NCBI GenBank assembly: GCA_964650315.1 | Contig: CAZYQE010000003.1 | Span: 26,419 to 90,418, forward strand | Source: CAJMSU01 sp964650315 | GTDB lineage: Bacteria > Bacillota_I > Bacilli_A > RF39 > UBA660 | Direction: 5' to 3' | Length of the DNA stretch: 64,000 nt | The notes under the pieces: generated by a model | What the model saw: only the letters and a program-made list of their open reading frames with translations | Database searches by the model: none | What the model was told of the DNA's origin: nothing | Shown: piece after piece, positions 53,973 to 62,560 of the stretch | Layout: every line of letters starts with the position of its first letter | How positions within the stretch are numbered: the stretch's first letter is position 1 | Program-made: the position numbers and the translations under genes

Positions 53973-54251
53973 TTAGTTTACAGCGTCTTTTAGTGCAGAA
54001 CCAGCTTTGAATGTAACTGCAGTTCTTGCAGGAATTCTAACTGTTTCTCCAGTTCTTGGATTACGTCCTTCACGTGCTGCTCTTTTAGAAGTAGCGAATG
54101 TTCCGAATCCAACTAGTGGCACTTTATCTCCTTTTGCTAATGCTCCTTTGATTGCATCTAAAGTAGCATCAATTGCTCTTGTAGCATCTGCTTTAGTTAA
54201 TCCAGCAGTTTCAGCTACAGCTTCTACTAATTCAACTTTTTTCATAATCAT
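53973..54251 (-). CDS. hup: HU DNA-binding protein
   Basis: 92 aa from ATG 54251 (GGGAGGTATA RBS). The HU/IHF signature GFGTFATSKRAAREGRNPRTGE spans residues about 50-71, with beta-arm prolines following. It bends and compacts DNA. The sequence is noticeably richer in G and C than its neighbours, as usual for a strongly expressed gene. In Bacillus hbs lies near spoIVA and der; both are within 6 kb here. Confidence 0.97.
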   Translation of the reverse strand: MIMKKVELVEAVAETAGLTKADATRAIDATLDAIKGALAKGDKVPLVGFGTFATSKRAAREGRNPRTGETVRIPARTAVTFKAGSALKDAVN

Positions 54252-54334
54252 TATACCTCCCATTGATTATTAAGCACAATCTATGCTTGTAATTAAAATT
54301 TACCATAAAATCATTAAAAATACAATAAAAATAA

Positions 54335-54363
54335 CAAAAAAAAAGCAATTTTTGCTTATTTTT
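54335..54363 (-). terminator. Intrinsic terminator of the 254-aa/112-aa membrane protein unit
   Basis: AAGCAAAAATTGCTT hairpin followed by a run of seven or more T. Confidence 0.8.
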
Positions 54364-54367
54364 ATAC

Positions 54368-54706
54368 TTATTTTGCCTTATCTAGCTTATTATTAATATT
54401 TTTTAATAATTCTATAACATGTCCTATAGCAAAGAAGAAGATACATACAAGTAAACTACCACTCCATATCGCAATCATTAAAAAGAAATTAAACTCCTTA
54501 GTAGAACAAGTAGAATTAAAACCAGAAATACTACCACATGTTGGGAATAAATTACCAAAAACAATACCTATACAAAAGCATATAATAAACAATACAATTG
54601 CGAAAGCTTGATATGCATTTAATTTATAATTACTAATTTCCTTAGATATAGTCTTAACTTTAGGAAAATCTTTTTTTACTGCTTCAATTTCTTCAAACAT
54701 ATTCAT
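54368..54706 (-). CDS. Small two-helix membrane protein
   Basis: 112 aa from ATG 54706 (GGTGG RBS), overlapping the end of the upstream membrane protein gene. Two transmembrane helices (about 31-53 and 70-95) with three Cys in the loop between them. Not recognised. The pair probably works together in the membrane. Confidence 0.65.
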   Translation of the reverse strand: MNMFEEIEAVKKDFPKVKTISKEISNYKLNAYQAFAIVLFIICFCIGIVFGNLFPTCGSISGFNSTCSTKEFNFFLMIAIWSGSLLVCIFFFAIGHVIELLKNINNKLDKAK

Positions 54707-54707
54707 A

Positions 54708-55472
54708 TTATTTACCACCCTTACTCTTAGAAGTCTTCTTAGTCTTAGTTTTCTTACTATCCTTTATATCATCACTTATATTATCCGCAACTTCTTTAAC
54801 ATCTTTTATTATATTATCCTTGATATCTTCAATCTGTTCTTTCATAGTATTAAATGCTTTAATATGTTTCTTATTTAAGAATATTCCATATAAATATACA
54901 TATCTAGAAAACATTATATAATAGATCGCTTCTAATAACACTAATAATACTGTATTAATATTAGTAGTTTCTATTAAATTAACAGCTAATAATATTACTG
55001 AAAGTACTACTATTATATAAAAATATGATTCATTACTAATATCATTAAATGGAGATTTATCTAATTTAAACTCTTTCCATACACCAGTTTTTCTAAAGAA
55101 TATATGGAATAAATAAGTAAATATAGATAAATTTAATGCAAAAGTAATTAATGATATTAATGAAAATGATTGAAGTATAGTTAAAAACGAAGTAACACTA
55201 TTAATTAAATATAAACCTATTAAAAATAAATTTAAATAATTAAAATATTTCTTACCAAACTTAGTCTTTAATACTACAAAATATACTAATACTAATAAAT
55301 ATATACTATTATGATTTATAACATTAGTTAATATTTCATATGTACTTAAATTACTTTTAATTGCAAAAGACTGACTTAAAATTACTATAATTAATATTAA
55401 TCCAATAATTACACTAGTAATAATACTAGGATTATCTAACCAACTGACTCTTTCTTGTTCTTTCTTTTTCAT
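54708..55472 (-). CDS. Polytopic membrane protein
   Basis: 254 aa with about six transmembrane helices (14-34, 45-64, 74-95, 98-122, 148-166, 172-194), then a cytosolic helix and a Lys/Ser/Thr-rich tail (KTKTKKTSKSKGGK). Not recognised. RBS AGGAGGATATG-like. Shares its unit with the two-helix protein downstream. The polylysine tail could contact nucleic acid or lipid; inference only. Confidence 0.65.
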   Translation of the reverse strand: MKKKEQERVSWLDNPSIITSVIIGLILIIVILSQSFAIKSNLSTYEILTNVINHNSIYLLVLVYFVVLKTKFGKKYFNYLNLFLIGLYLINSVTSFLTILQSFSLISLITFALNLSIFTYLFHIFFRKTGVWKEFKLDKSPFNDISNESYFYIIVVLSVILLAVNLIETTNINTVLLVLLEAIYYIMFSRYVYLYGIFLNKKHIKAFNTMKEQIEDIKDNIIKDVKEVADNISDDIKDSKKTKTKKTSKSKGGK

Positions 55473-55531
55473 ATCATATCCTCCTATTTAAACTAATTAT
55501 ATCATAACAATATTCATTTACTACACTTTTC

Positions 55532-55560
55532 TTTAAAAAAATACAATCATATGGTATAAT
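55532..55560 (+). promoter_or_regulatory. Putative sigma-A promoter of der
   Basis: TTTAAA (55532-55537), 17-bp spacer, TATAAT (55555-55560), 24 bp before the start codon. Confidence 0.6.
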
Positions 55561-55584
55561 GGGGCTAGTTTGGAGGGGATAATT

Positions 55585-56892
55585 ATGTCCATACCTACAG
55601 TAGCTTTAGTTGGTAGACCTAATGTTGGTAAATCTACTCTTTTTAATAAAATAGTAGGTATGAGAATATCTATTATTGAAGATGTCCCTGGAGTAACAAG
55701 AGATAGGATCTATCAAGAAGCAAATTATAATAATAAAAAATTTTATTTAATTGATACCGGTGGAATAGATGCTTCTAAATTGAAGTTTAATGCAGAAATA
55801 AAAATGCAAGCAGAAATTGCTATTGATGAAGCTGATATAGTTGTATTTATGGTAGATGGTAAAGAAGGTCTAACTAGTAATGATTTAATAGTAAGAGATA
55901 TACTTAGAAGAAGTAAAAAGAAAGTTATAGTTGCTATCAATAAAATAGATACTAAATTAGCTAAAGATAACTTATATGATTTTTATGAATTAGGTTTTGA
56001 TACTTATATTCCGATCAGTAGTATTCATAATACTGGATATATTGATTTAATGGATAAAGTAACTGAAGACTTTGAAGAATCTGAAGAAGAAATAGATGAT
56101 AGATTAAAGTTTTCTATTATTGGAAGACCTAATGTTGGTAAAAGTAGTTTAATGAATGCTTTACTTAATGAAGAAAGAGTTGTTGTATCTGATATTGCTG
56201 GTACTACAAGAGATTCAATAGACTCAGTATTAAAATATCATGGAGAAGAATATGTAATGATAGATACTGCTGGTATGAGAAAGAAAGGTAAAGTATTTGA
56301 ATCTATTGAAAAATATAGTTTATTTAGATCACTAAAATCTATAGATAGAAGTGATATATGTTTAGTAGTAATAGATGCAGAACAAGGTATTACAGAACAT
56401 GATAAACATATTACTGGATATGCTATAGAAAGAGGTAAAGGATTAATATTTGTAGTTAATAAATGGGATACAGTAAAAGATACTACTATAAATGATTATA
56501 AGAAACTTATGAGAGCTGAATTCCAATTTGCTACATATGCTCCAATAGTATTCCTATCTGCTCTTACAAAGAAAAGAATACATACTCTAATGCCTGAAGT
56601 AATTAAAGTAGGAGAAAATATTAAAAAAGAGATACAAACTAGTGTATTAAATAATGTAATACTAGATGCATATCAATTAAATATACCTCCTTCTTATAAA
56701 GGTAAAAGATTAAAGATATATTTCTCATCACAAACAGGTATAAAACCTCCTAAGTTTACTATAAGAGTAAATAATAAAGGATTAATACATTTCTCATATG
56801 AGAGATATTTAGAGAATAAATTAAGAGAAAACTTTGATTTAGAAGGAACACCAATTATATTAAAATTTAAAAATAGAAGTGGAGATGATTAG
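55585..56892 (+). CDS. der: Ribosome-assembly GTPase Der (EngA)
   Basis: 435 aa from ATG 55585 (GGAGGGG RBS); an in-frame TTG at 55570 is rejected. Two tandem GTPase domains with GRPNVGKSTLFN and GRPNVGKSSLMN, each with DTGG/DTAGM, then a KH-like C-terminal domain. It matures the 50S subunit. gpsA, which follows der in Bacillus, is missing; a small SHOCT-like gene follows at once. Confidence 0.97.
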   Translation: MSIPTVALVGRPNVGKSTLFNKIVGMRISIIEDVPGVTRDRIYQEANYNNKKFYLIDTGGIDASKLKFNAEIKMQAEIAIDEADIVVFMVDGKEGLTSNDLIVRDILRRSKKKVIVAINKIDTKLAKDNLYDFYELGFDTYIPISSIHNTGYIDLMDKVTEDFEESEEEIDDRLKFSIIGRPNVGKSSLMNALLNEERVVVSDIAGTTRDSIDSVLKYHGEEYVMIDTAGMRKKGKVFESIEKYSLFRSLKSIDRSDICLVVIDAEQGITEHDKHITGYAIERGKGLIFVVNKWDTVKDTTINDYKKLMRAEFQFATYAPIVFLSALTKKRIHTLMPEVIKVGENIKKEIQTSVLNNVILDAYQLNIPPSYKGKRLKIYFSSQTGIKPPKFTIRVNNKGLIHFSYERYLENKLRENFDLEGTPIILKFKNRSGDD

Positions 56893-57180
56893 ATGATTAT
56901 AGGTAATAATAGTAATTCTAATAAAGGATCAAGTTTTGTTAATAGTCTAAGAACTAACAAGGCTACTGGAAAAGGTAAAAAAACTTTTGGTTTTGATGAA
57001 AATCTATCAGATTACGTTCATACTAATACATCTGATGATATCGCTATGTATGATAAATCACTTGCTATGTTAAAAGATAGATTAAATAAAAATTTAATCT
57101 CCATAGATGAATTTAATAAAAAATGTGAAGAAATAGGTAGAAAGAAAGCTGCCGCACTTAATAATAAAAATAAATTTTAA
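56893..57180 (+). CDS. SHOCT-like small protein
   Basis: 95 aa. The first half is Asn/Ser/Lys-rich and probably unstructured. The second half, KSLAMLKDRLNKNLISIDEFNKK, follows the short C-terminal (SHOCT) pattern of a helix-Gly/Leu-turn-helix with E-E-F. Function unknown. Its ATG immediately follows the der stop (TAGATG), so it is coupled to der; RBS GGAGATG lies at the end of der. Confidence 0.7.
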   Translation: MIIGNNSNSNKGSSFVNSLRTNKATGKGKKTFGFDENLSDYVHTNTSDDIAMYDKSLAMLKDRLNKNLISIDEFNKKCEEIGRKKAAALNNKNKF

Positions 57181-57185
57181 CTTAT

Positions 57186-57221
57186 AAAAACTTCCTACAT
57201 ATAATATAGTAGGAGGTTTTT
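57186..57221 (+). promoter_or_regulatory. Hairpin that covers the spoVIF ribosome binding site
   Basis: AAAAACTTCCTAC (57186-57198), 10-nt loop, GTAGGAGGTTTTT (57209-57221): 13 paired bases with one T-G wobble. The AGGAGG RBS of spoVIF is in the 3' arm and the ATG follows immediately. It also looks like a terminator for the der transcript. AC-N16-CATATAATA (57180-57206) is a sigma-K-like match whose -10 sits in the loop. Confidence 0.7.
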
Positions 57222-57461
57222 ATGTTTAAAGATAGTTTCTTTAAGAAAGTAGAAAACAAAACTAATGTTAATAAAGATACTATTTTATCTTTAGCTAGTA
57301 AATTACAAAATAATAATATAGATAACGAAAATAGTATTAGAGAAGTAATTAGAGATATTAGTAGAATTACTGGAAAAGATATTTCTAAAGAAAAAGAAGA
57401 TAAAATAGTTAATTCTATTAAACAAAATAATATACCTAATAATATAGATAAAATGTTTTAA
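57222..57461 (+). CDS. spoVIF: Stage VI sporulation protein F
   Basis: 79 aa. FFKKVENKTNVNKDTILSLASKLQ and the REVIRDISRITGKDISKEKED region match SpoVIF (YjcC), a mother-cell protein needed for coat assembly in B. subtilis. It lies between the SHOCT-like gene and spoIVA with its own terminator. Confidence 0.9.
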   Translation: MFKDSFFKKVENKTNVNKDTILSLASKLQNNNIDNENSIREVIRDISRITGKDISKEKEDKIVNSIKQNNIPNNIDKMF

Positions 57462-57479
57462 ACATTTTATTTTTTTATA
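57450..57479 (+). terminator. Intrinsic terminator of spoVIF
   Basis: AAAATGTTTTAAACATTTT hairpin then ATTTTTTTAT; the TAA stop lies at the loop. Confidence 0.87.
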
Positions 57480-57481
57480 AG

Positions 57482-57510
57482 GAATATCTTTTATTTATAA
57501 TACATAAATT
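57482..57510 (+). promoter_or_regulatory. Candidate sigma-E promoter of spoIVA
   Basis: GAATATC (57482-57488), 14-bp spacer, CATAAATT (57503-57510), close to the sigma-E consensus KMATATT-N14/15-CATACAMT. B. subtilis spoIVA is sigma-E controlled. Start would be near 57517. Confidence 0.65.
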
Positions 57511-57534
57511 TATTATGAATAAAGGAGAATGTAT

Positions 57535-58998
57535 ATGGATAAACAAGAAATTATTAAAAATATAGCTAAAAGAGGTAATGGTGATATATATTTAGGTGTA
57601 GTTGGGGCTGTACGTACTGGTAAATCTACTTTTATAAAGAAAATGGTTGAGACTTTAATTGTGCCTAATATAGAAGATGAATATGAGAAGAAAAGAGCCT
57701 TAGATGAGATACCACAAAGTGCTGCTGGTAGAACTATTATGACTACAGAACCTAAATTTGTACCTAATAATACTGCCACTATAAATATAGATGATTTTAG
57801 TTGTAATATTAAGTTAATAGACTGTGTTGGTTATATGATTGATAAAGCTATAGGGGCTAGTGATGAAAATGGTCCTAGAATGGTAAAAACACCTTGGTAT
57901 AATGAAGAAATACCTTTTGTAGAAGCAGCTGAAATAGGTACAGAAAAAGTAATTAAAGATCATTCTACTATAGGTATAGTAGTAACTACAGATGCATCTA
58001 TTGGAGAATTTGATAGAGACGACTATGTAGAAGCAGAAACTCGAGTAATAGAAGAATTACAAACTATGAATAAACCATTTATAGTAATATTAAATACTAC
58101 TCATCCTACCCTACCTGAAACAATAAAGATAAAAGAAGAACTATCAGATAAGTATAATATACCAGTACTACCAATCAATATAGAAACAATGAATGAAAAA
58201 GATATGTATAATATTTTAAGAGAAGCTCTATATGAATTCCCAGTACTAGAAGTAAAAGTAAATATGCCAGAATGGATTGCTATATTAAATCATAATCATC
58301 CAGTTAAACAAAGTTATATTGAATCTATAAAAGAAAGTGTAATAGAAATAGATAAATTAAAAGATGTAGATAATATAACAAACCATTTCTTAGAAAATGG
58401 CAATATAGAAAAAGCATATTTATCAGATATGGACCCATCTACCGGAATAATAACAGTTACTTTAACTGCCCCAAATAATCTATATAATAAAACATTAACA
58501 GATATTATAAATATAGATGTTAAAAATAAAGCAGATCTATTATCTTTATTCCAAGACTTCAATGTTGCTAAAAAAGAATATGATAATATAAAATATGCTT
58601 TAAAGATGGTGAAACAAACAGGTTATGGTATTGCTACTCCATCTATAGAAGATATGAAACTAGATAAGCCTGAAATAATAAAACAAGGTTCTAGATATGG
58701 AGTAAAATTAAAAGCAGTTGCCCCTTCTATACATTTAATAAAAGTAAATGTAGAATCTACTTTTGAACCAATTATAGGTAGTGAATTACAATCTAAAGAA
58801 TTAATAGATTATCTAAATAGTAATAATAATGAAATATGGAAAAGTGAAATATTTGGTAGAAGTCTAGAATCAATAGTACAAGAAGGTATCCAATCAAAAA
58901 TAAATCTTATGCCAGATAACATAAGATTTAAACTACAAAACACACTTACTAAAGTAGTAAATAAAGGAAGTAATAATGTAATTACTATTGTAATATAA
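57535..58998 (+). CDS. spoIVA: Stage IV sporulation protein A (coat morphogenetic ATPase)
   Basis: 487 aa from ATG 57535 (AAAGGAGAA RBS); an ATG six bases upstream is too close. Walker A is GAVRTGKSTF (about residue 24-33), with the SpoIVA-specific DEIPQSAAGRTIMTTEPKF switch region and DCVGYM. SpoIVA polymerises on the forespore surface in an ATP-dependent way and forms the basement of the coat. The middle and C-terminal domains are complete. Confidence 0.97.
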   Translation: MDKQEIIKNIAKRGNGDIYLGVVGAVRTGKSTFIKKMVETLIVPNIEDEYEKKRALDEIPQSAAGRTIMTTEPKFVPNNTATINIDDFSCNIKLIDCVGYMIDKAIGASDENGPRMVKTPWYNEEIPFVEAAEIGTEKVIKDHSTIGIVVTTDASIGEFDRDDYVEAETRVIEELQTMNKPFIVILNTTHPTLPETIKIKEELSDKYNIPVLPINIETMNEKDMYNILREALYEFPVLEVKVNMPEWIAILNHNHPVKQSYIESIKESVIEIDKLKDVDNITNHFLENGNIEKAYLSDMDPSTGIITVTLTAPNNLYNKTLTDIINIDVKNKADLLSLFQDFNVAKKEYDNIKYALKMVKQTGYGIATPSIEDMKLDKPEIIKQGSRYGVKLKAVAPSIHLIKVNVESTFEPIIGSELQSKELIDYLNSNNNEIWKSEIFGRSLESIVQEGIQSKINLMPDNIRFKLQNTLTKVVNKGSNNVITIVI

Positions 58999-59024
58999 AA
59001 AGAGGTTAAACCTCTTTTTTATTT
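58996..59024 (+). terminator. Intrinsic terminator of spoIVA
   Basis: AAAAGAGGTTAAACCTCTTTT hairpin with T-run, just after the stop; it faces the convergent 234-aa gene. Confidence 0.87.
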
Positions 59025-59723
59025 ATTAATCTTCTTCACTAATTCATTATATTTTTCATATAACTTATAATCATCAAAAGATATTTTATCCTTCTTTATA
59101 TTCCATTTACTTTTATTATTCTTAAGTATAGTTAATACTTCTTTAATATTAGATATTTTATTTTTAACCTCTTCTCTAGAAGATTTACTATCATCAATAG
59201 ATTTATCTAAATTTTTCTTTAGTTTACCATCAATCATATTCTTCTTATATAAAGAAATATAATAATCATCTAAATTAATAATATCAATATTTTTATTTAT
59301 TTTAGATTCTTTATTACAATTAGTAAATCTCTTATCTAATTTATTATATTTATTCTCTATATTATCTAAGTATTTTAAACTTTTATTAAACTCTGGTCCA
59401 TCTTTCTTATAATTTTTAATAGATAATATCTTACTTACTTTTTTATCGTTTAAAATATTAATCATATCACTATAATTAACAGAACATTTATCTAGATAAT
59501 CTTTTATCTTTTTTTCTACTATTGCATAATCATTAGAACTCTTAATTCTAGTATTAAACCTATCCTTAACTACATCTAGTTTCTCTAAATTCTTCATTTC
59601 ACTTTTAAAAGATCCTACTTTAACTACACTATTAATCATAAAATAACCAGTTAATATTAAACATAGAAATATTAACCCAAATAATATAACCGTTACCTTT
59701 TTATTCTTACTCATATACTTCAC
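59019..59723 (-). CDS. Hypothetical membrane-anchored helical protein
   Basis: 234 aa. One transmembrane helix (about 11-31) followed by a Lys/Asp/Asn-rich region predicted as long helices with several KNLDKSIDDSK-like heptads. No lipobox, not recognised. It lies downstream of engB with its own AGGTGAAGTAT RBS, convergent with spoIVA. Confidence 0.65.
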   Translation of the reverse strand: MKYMSKNKKVTVILFGLIFLCLILTGYFMINSVVKVGSFKSEMKNLEKLDVVKDRFNTRIKSSNDYAIVEKKIKDYLDKCSVNYSDMINILNDKKVSKILSIKNYKKDGPEFNKSLKYLDNIENKYNKLDKRFTNCNKESKINKNIDIINLDDYYISLYKKNMIDGKLKKNLDKSIDDSKSSREEVKNKISNIKEVLTILKNNKSKWNIKKDKISFDDYKLYEKYNELVKKINK

Positions 59724-59737
59724 CTACTATTATTATA

Positions 59738-59771
59738 TCAAAAAAAGTCTAATTTTCAATTAGACTTTCTA
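59738..59771 (-). terminator. Intrinsic terminator of the ack-nrnA-engB unit
   Basis: AGTCTAATT GAA AATTAGACT hairpin then T-run; the engB TAG stop is in the 3' arm. Confidence 0.87.
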
Positions 59772-60336
59772 TTTTACCTAATACTTCTTTTACTCCTAAC
59801 TTAGTATGACTAGAGAATACTATTAAATCATCCCCAACCACTAAGTCTAGTGTATCTAAAATATCTTTTAAATGCTTTTGTTTTTTACTTCCACCTACTT
59901 TATCAGCTTTAGTAGCAATTACTGTTACTGGAAGATTATAATATTTTAAGAAATTATACATTAATAAGTCATCTTCAGTAGGTTTATGTCTAAAGTCGAT
60001 TAATAAGAATACTCTTTTTAATTCATCTCTTTTTTCTAAATAATCTTCTATCATCATACCAAATTTAGCTTGAGTCTTTTTATCAACTTGAGCATATCCA
60101 TATCCAGGTACATCTATCAAATAAAAATTACTATTTACAAAGTAGAAATTCAATGTTTGAGTTTTACCAGGACGAGATGATGTATGAGCTAAATTCTTAC
60201 GTCCTAGTAATGCATTTATAAAACTACTCTTCCCTACATTACTTCTACCAACTAATAAGAATTCACCCTTACCAGCATTTGGATATTGACTACGTCTTGT
60301 CGCAATAACTTCTAAGTTAGCATCTTTAATAACCAT
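59749..60336 (-). CDS. engB: Ribosome biogenesis GTPase EngB (YsxC)
   Basis: 195 aa from ATG 60336 (AAGGAG RBS); a GTG nine bases upstream overlaps the RBS. Motifs VGRSNVGKSSFINALLG (G1), DVPGYGYA (G3) and TKADKVG (G4) are diagnostic. It acts in late 50S assembly. It starts 1 bp after the end of nrnA. Confidence 0.96.
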   Translation of the reverse strand: MVIKDANLEVIATRRSQYPNAGKGEFLLVGRSNVGKSSFINALLGRKNLAHTSSRPGKTQTLNFYFVNSNFYLIDVPGYGYAQVDKKTQAKFGMMIEDYLEKRDELKRVFLLIDFRHKPTEDDLLMYNFLKYYNLPVTVIATKADKVGGSKKQKHLKDILDTLDLVVGDDLIVFSSHTKLGVKEVLGKIESLIEN

Positions 60337-60337
60337 G

Positions 60338-61291
60338 TTATTCACGCTCCTTATTATATTCTTTTACTACTTTATCTAAATCTTTTATTAATTTATTAGC
60401 TTCAGTAAATGTTTTAGCTTTAACACCAGCAGCCATTTTATGACCACCACCATTATATTTCTCAGCTACTTTATTAATAGCAGGTCCTCTAGATCTAATA
60501 GATATTCTTATTTGATCATTATTAACATCTTCTGTCATAGTAACCCATACTAATACTTCTTCTATAAAATTATAATTATTAACCATATTACCAGCACTAG
60601 CTGCATCTACACCATATTCTTTAACTATTTTATCAGTTATTTTAATATAACCTAATCCATTATCAGTAACTTCCATATTAGAAGAAATATAACCTTCTAA
60701 TCTAACTTCATTTAATGGTCTAGCATATAATTTTTGATATAGCTTAGATAAATCAAATTTATAATCTTCTAAGTATTTAGCAGCTAATCTAAATGTCTTA
60801 GGAGTACAAGTATTAAATAAGAATCTATTAGAATCAGATACTAATCCAGTATATAATGTTTTAGCAATACTCTTATTACATTTTAATTTAGTATTTAAAA
60901 TTAAATCCATAATAATTTCACATGCAGAAGATGCACTATCATCAATATATTCTATATCACAAAACTTTTCTATAAATGGATGATGGTCTATTTTTATTTT
61001 ATAACTATATTTAGATATATCTACTCCATCTATTCTTTTGGTATCTGGTGTATCAGTAACAATAAGTAACGTCTCATCAAATTCTTCTAATTTATCAAGT
61101 GATCCGATAAAAGAAAACTTACTACTACCACTACCAACAGCAATTACATTCTTATCAGGAAAAGTTAGTTTTATAGAATCCCTAAGAGCCATCTGGCTAG
61201 CTAGGGCATCTGGATCTGGTCCTATATGTCTAGCAATTACTATATTATTATATTTTTTTATTTTCTTATATATTTCCCTATACATATTCAT
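60338..61291 (-). CDS. nrnA: DHH-family nanoRNase/pAp phosphatase NrnA
   Basis: 317 aa. DHH motifs GPDPDALASQM, VTDTPD, KIDHHPF and SDSNRF, then the DHHA1 domain with RSRGPAINKVAEKYNGGGHKMAAG. It degrades 2-5 nt RNAs and pAp, completing RNA decay begun by RNases Y and J. It lies between ackA and engB, 3 bp after the ackA stop. Confidence 0.94.
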   Translation of the reverse strand: MNMYREIYKKIKKYNNIVIARHIGPDPDALASQMALRDSIKLTFPDKNVIAVGSGSSKFSFIGSLDKLEEFDETLLIVTDTPDTKRIDGVDISKYSYKIKIDHHPFIEKFCDIEYIDDSASSACEIIMDLILNTKLKCNKSIAKTLYTGLVSDSNRFLFNTCTPKTFRLAAKYLEDYKFDLSKLYQKLYARPLNEVRLEGYISSNMEVTDNGLGYIKITDKIVKEYGVDAASAGNMVNNYNFIEEVLVWVTMTEDVNNDQIRISIRSRGPAINKVAEKYNGGGHKMAAGVKAKTFTEANKLIKDLDKVVKEYNKERE

Positions 61292-61294
61292 TTC

Positions 61295-62476
61295 CTATCT
61301 ATTTATTAAATTTAGAGTGTCTCTAGCAATCATTAATTCCTCATCAGTAGGTATTACATATATTAAGATTTTAGAATCATCTGTACTAAGTTTAATAAAC
61401 TCTGCTCTTTTTTCATTTATAACAGGATCTATTTTTACCCCAAGACATTCTAATTCTTCACATATTTGTTTTCTAACAGGAACACTATTTTCTCCAATTC
61501 CTGCAGTAAATACTATAATATCTACACCACCAAGTAATACATAATACTGTGCAATATAATTTACTACACTTCTTACAAATTTATTCTTAGCAGTAATAGC
61601 TTTCTCATCGCCTTCTTCACAACGAGCTAAAATATCTCTCATATCACTACTATATCCACTCATTCCTAGAAGACCACTAGAAGTATTTAATTCTTCAAAT
61701 ACTTCACCAGCATTCTTACCTTCTTTTCCCATAATATATGGAACAATTGAAGGATCTATATCACCACTTCTAGTACACATCATAATACCAGGTAATGGAG
61801 TAAATCCCATAGTAGTATCAACACTCTTACCATCTTTAATAGCGGCAATAGAACCACCACTACCTATATGACAACTAATTAATTTATATTCATCTTTACC
61901 AAGTAATTCTTTAACTTTACCAGCTATATAACGATGAGATGTTCCATGGAATCCATATTTACGTACTCCATACTTCTCATACCAATCATATGGTACTGGA
62001 TAAAGATAAGTTTCTTTATCTAAAGATTGATGGAATGTAGTATCAAATACTCCTACCATCATAACTTCAGGTAATACTTCTCTAAATGCATTAATTCCTA
62101 ATATATTAGCAGGTATATGCAAAGGAGCAAAATCTGTAAAAGATTTTAAATCTTCAATTACTTCATCAGTAATAATAACTGATTCTTTATATTTTTCTTT
62201 ACCATGAGCAAGTCTATGTCCTACTCCATTTATTTCTTCTAAAGATTTAATAATACCTAAACTAATTAATTTCTCTAATAATATTTTAACCGCATCAGTA
62301 TGATCCTTCATAACTACTTCTTCTTCTACTTTTTCACCATTATACTTAATAGTATAACAACTACCTTCTATACCAATACGTTCAAATAAACCACTCGCAA
62401 TAACAGTCTCATCATTCATATCAAATAAACTAAATTTTAATGAACTACTTCCTGCATTAATTGATATAATTTTCAT
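61295..62476 (-). CDS. ackA: Acetate kinase (copy 1)
   Basis: 393 aa. The two acetokinase signatures are seen as INAGSSSLKFSLF and VMMVGVFDTTFHQS, with the catalytic Arg in GHRLAHGKEKY and ATP site VFTAGIGEN. It makes ATP and acetate from acetyl phosphate. It is a close paralog of the gene upstream (about 76 bp away). No pta gene is in the window. Confidence 0.96.
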   Translation of the reverse strand: MKIISINAGSSSLKFSLFDMNDETVIASGLFERIGIEGSCYTIKYNGEKVEEEVVMKDHTDAVKILLEKLISLGIIKSLEEINGVGHRLAHGKEKYKESVIITDEVIEDLKSFTDFAPLHIPANILGINAFREVLPEVMMVGVFDTTFHQSLDKETYLYPVPYDWYEKYGVRKYGFHGTSHRYIAGKVKELLGKDEYKLISCHIGSGGSIAAIKDGKSVDTTMGFTPLPGIMMCTRSGDIDPSIVPYIMGKEGKNAGEVFEELNTSSGLLGMSGYSSDMRDILARCEEGDEKAITAKNKFVRSVVNYIAQYYVLLGGVDIIVFTAGIGENSVPVRKQICEELECLGVKIDPVINEKRAEFIKLSTDDSKILIYVIPTDEELMIARDTLNLINR

Positions 62477-62522
62477 AAATCAACCTCTTTTCTAAAACCT
62501 ATTAGTATTATACTATAAAAGA

Positions 62523-62560
62523 ACAAAAAATAAAAGATAGTTAAACTATCTTTATTTACT
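62523..62560 (-). terminator. Intrinsic terminator of acetate kinase copy 2
   Basis: AAAGATAGTTTAACTATCTTT hairpin followed by TATTTTTTG; the 5' arm overlaps the stop region. Confidence 0.85.
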
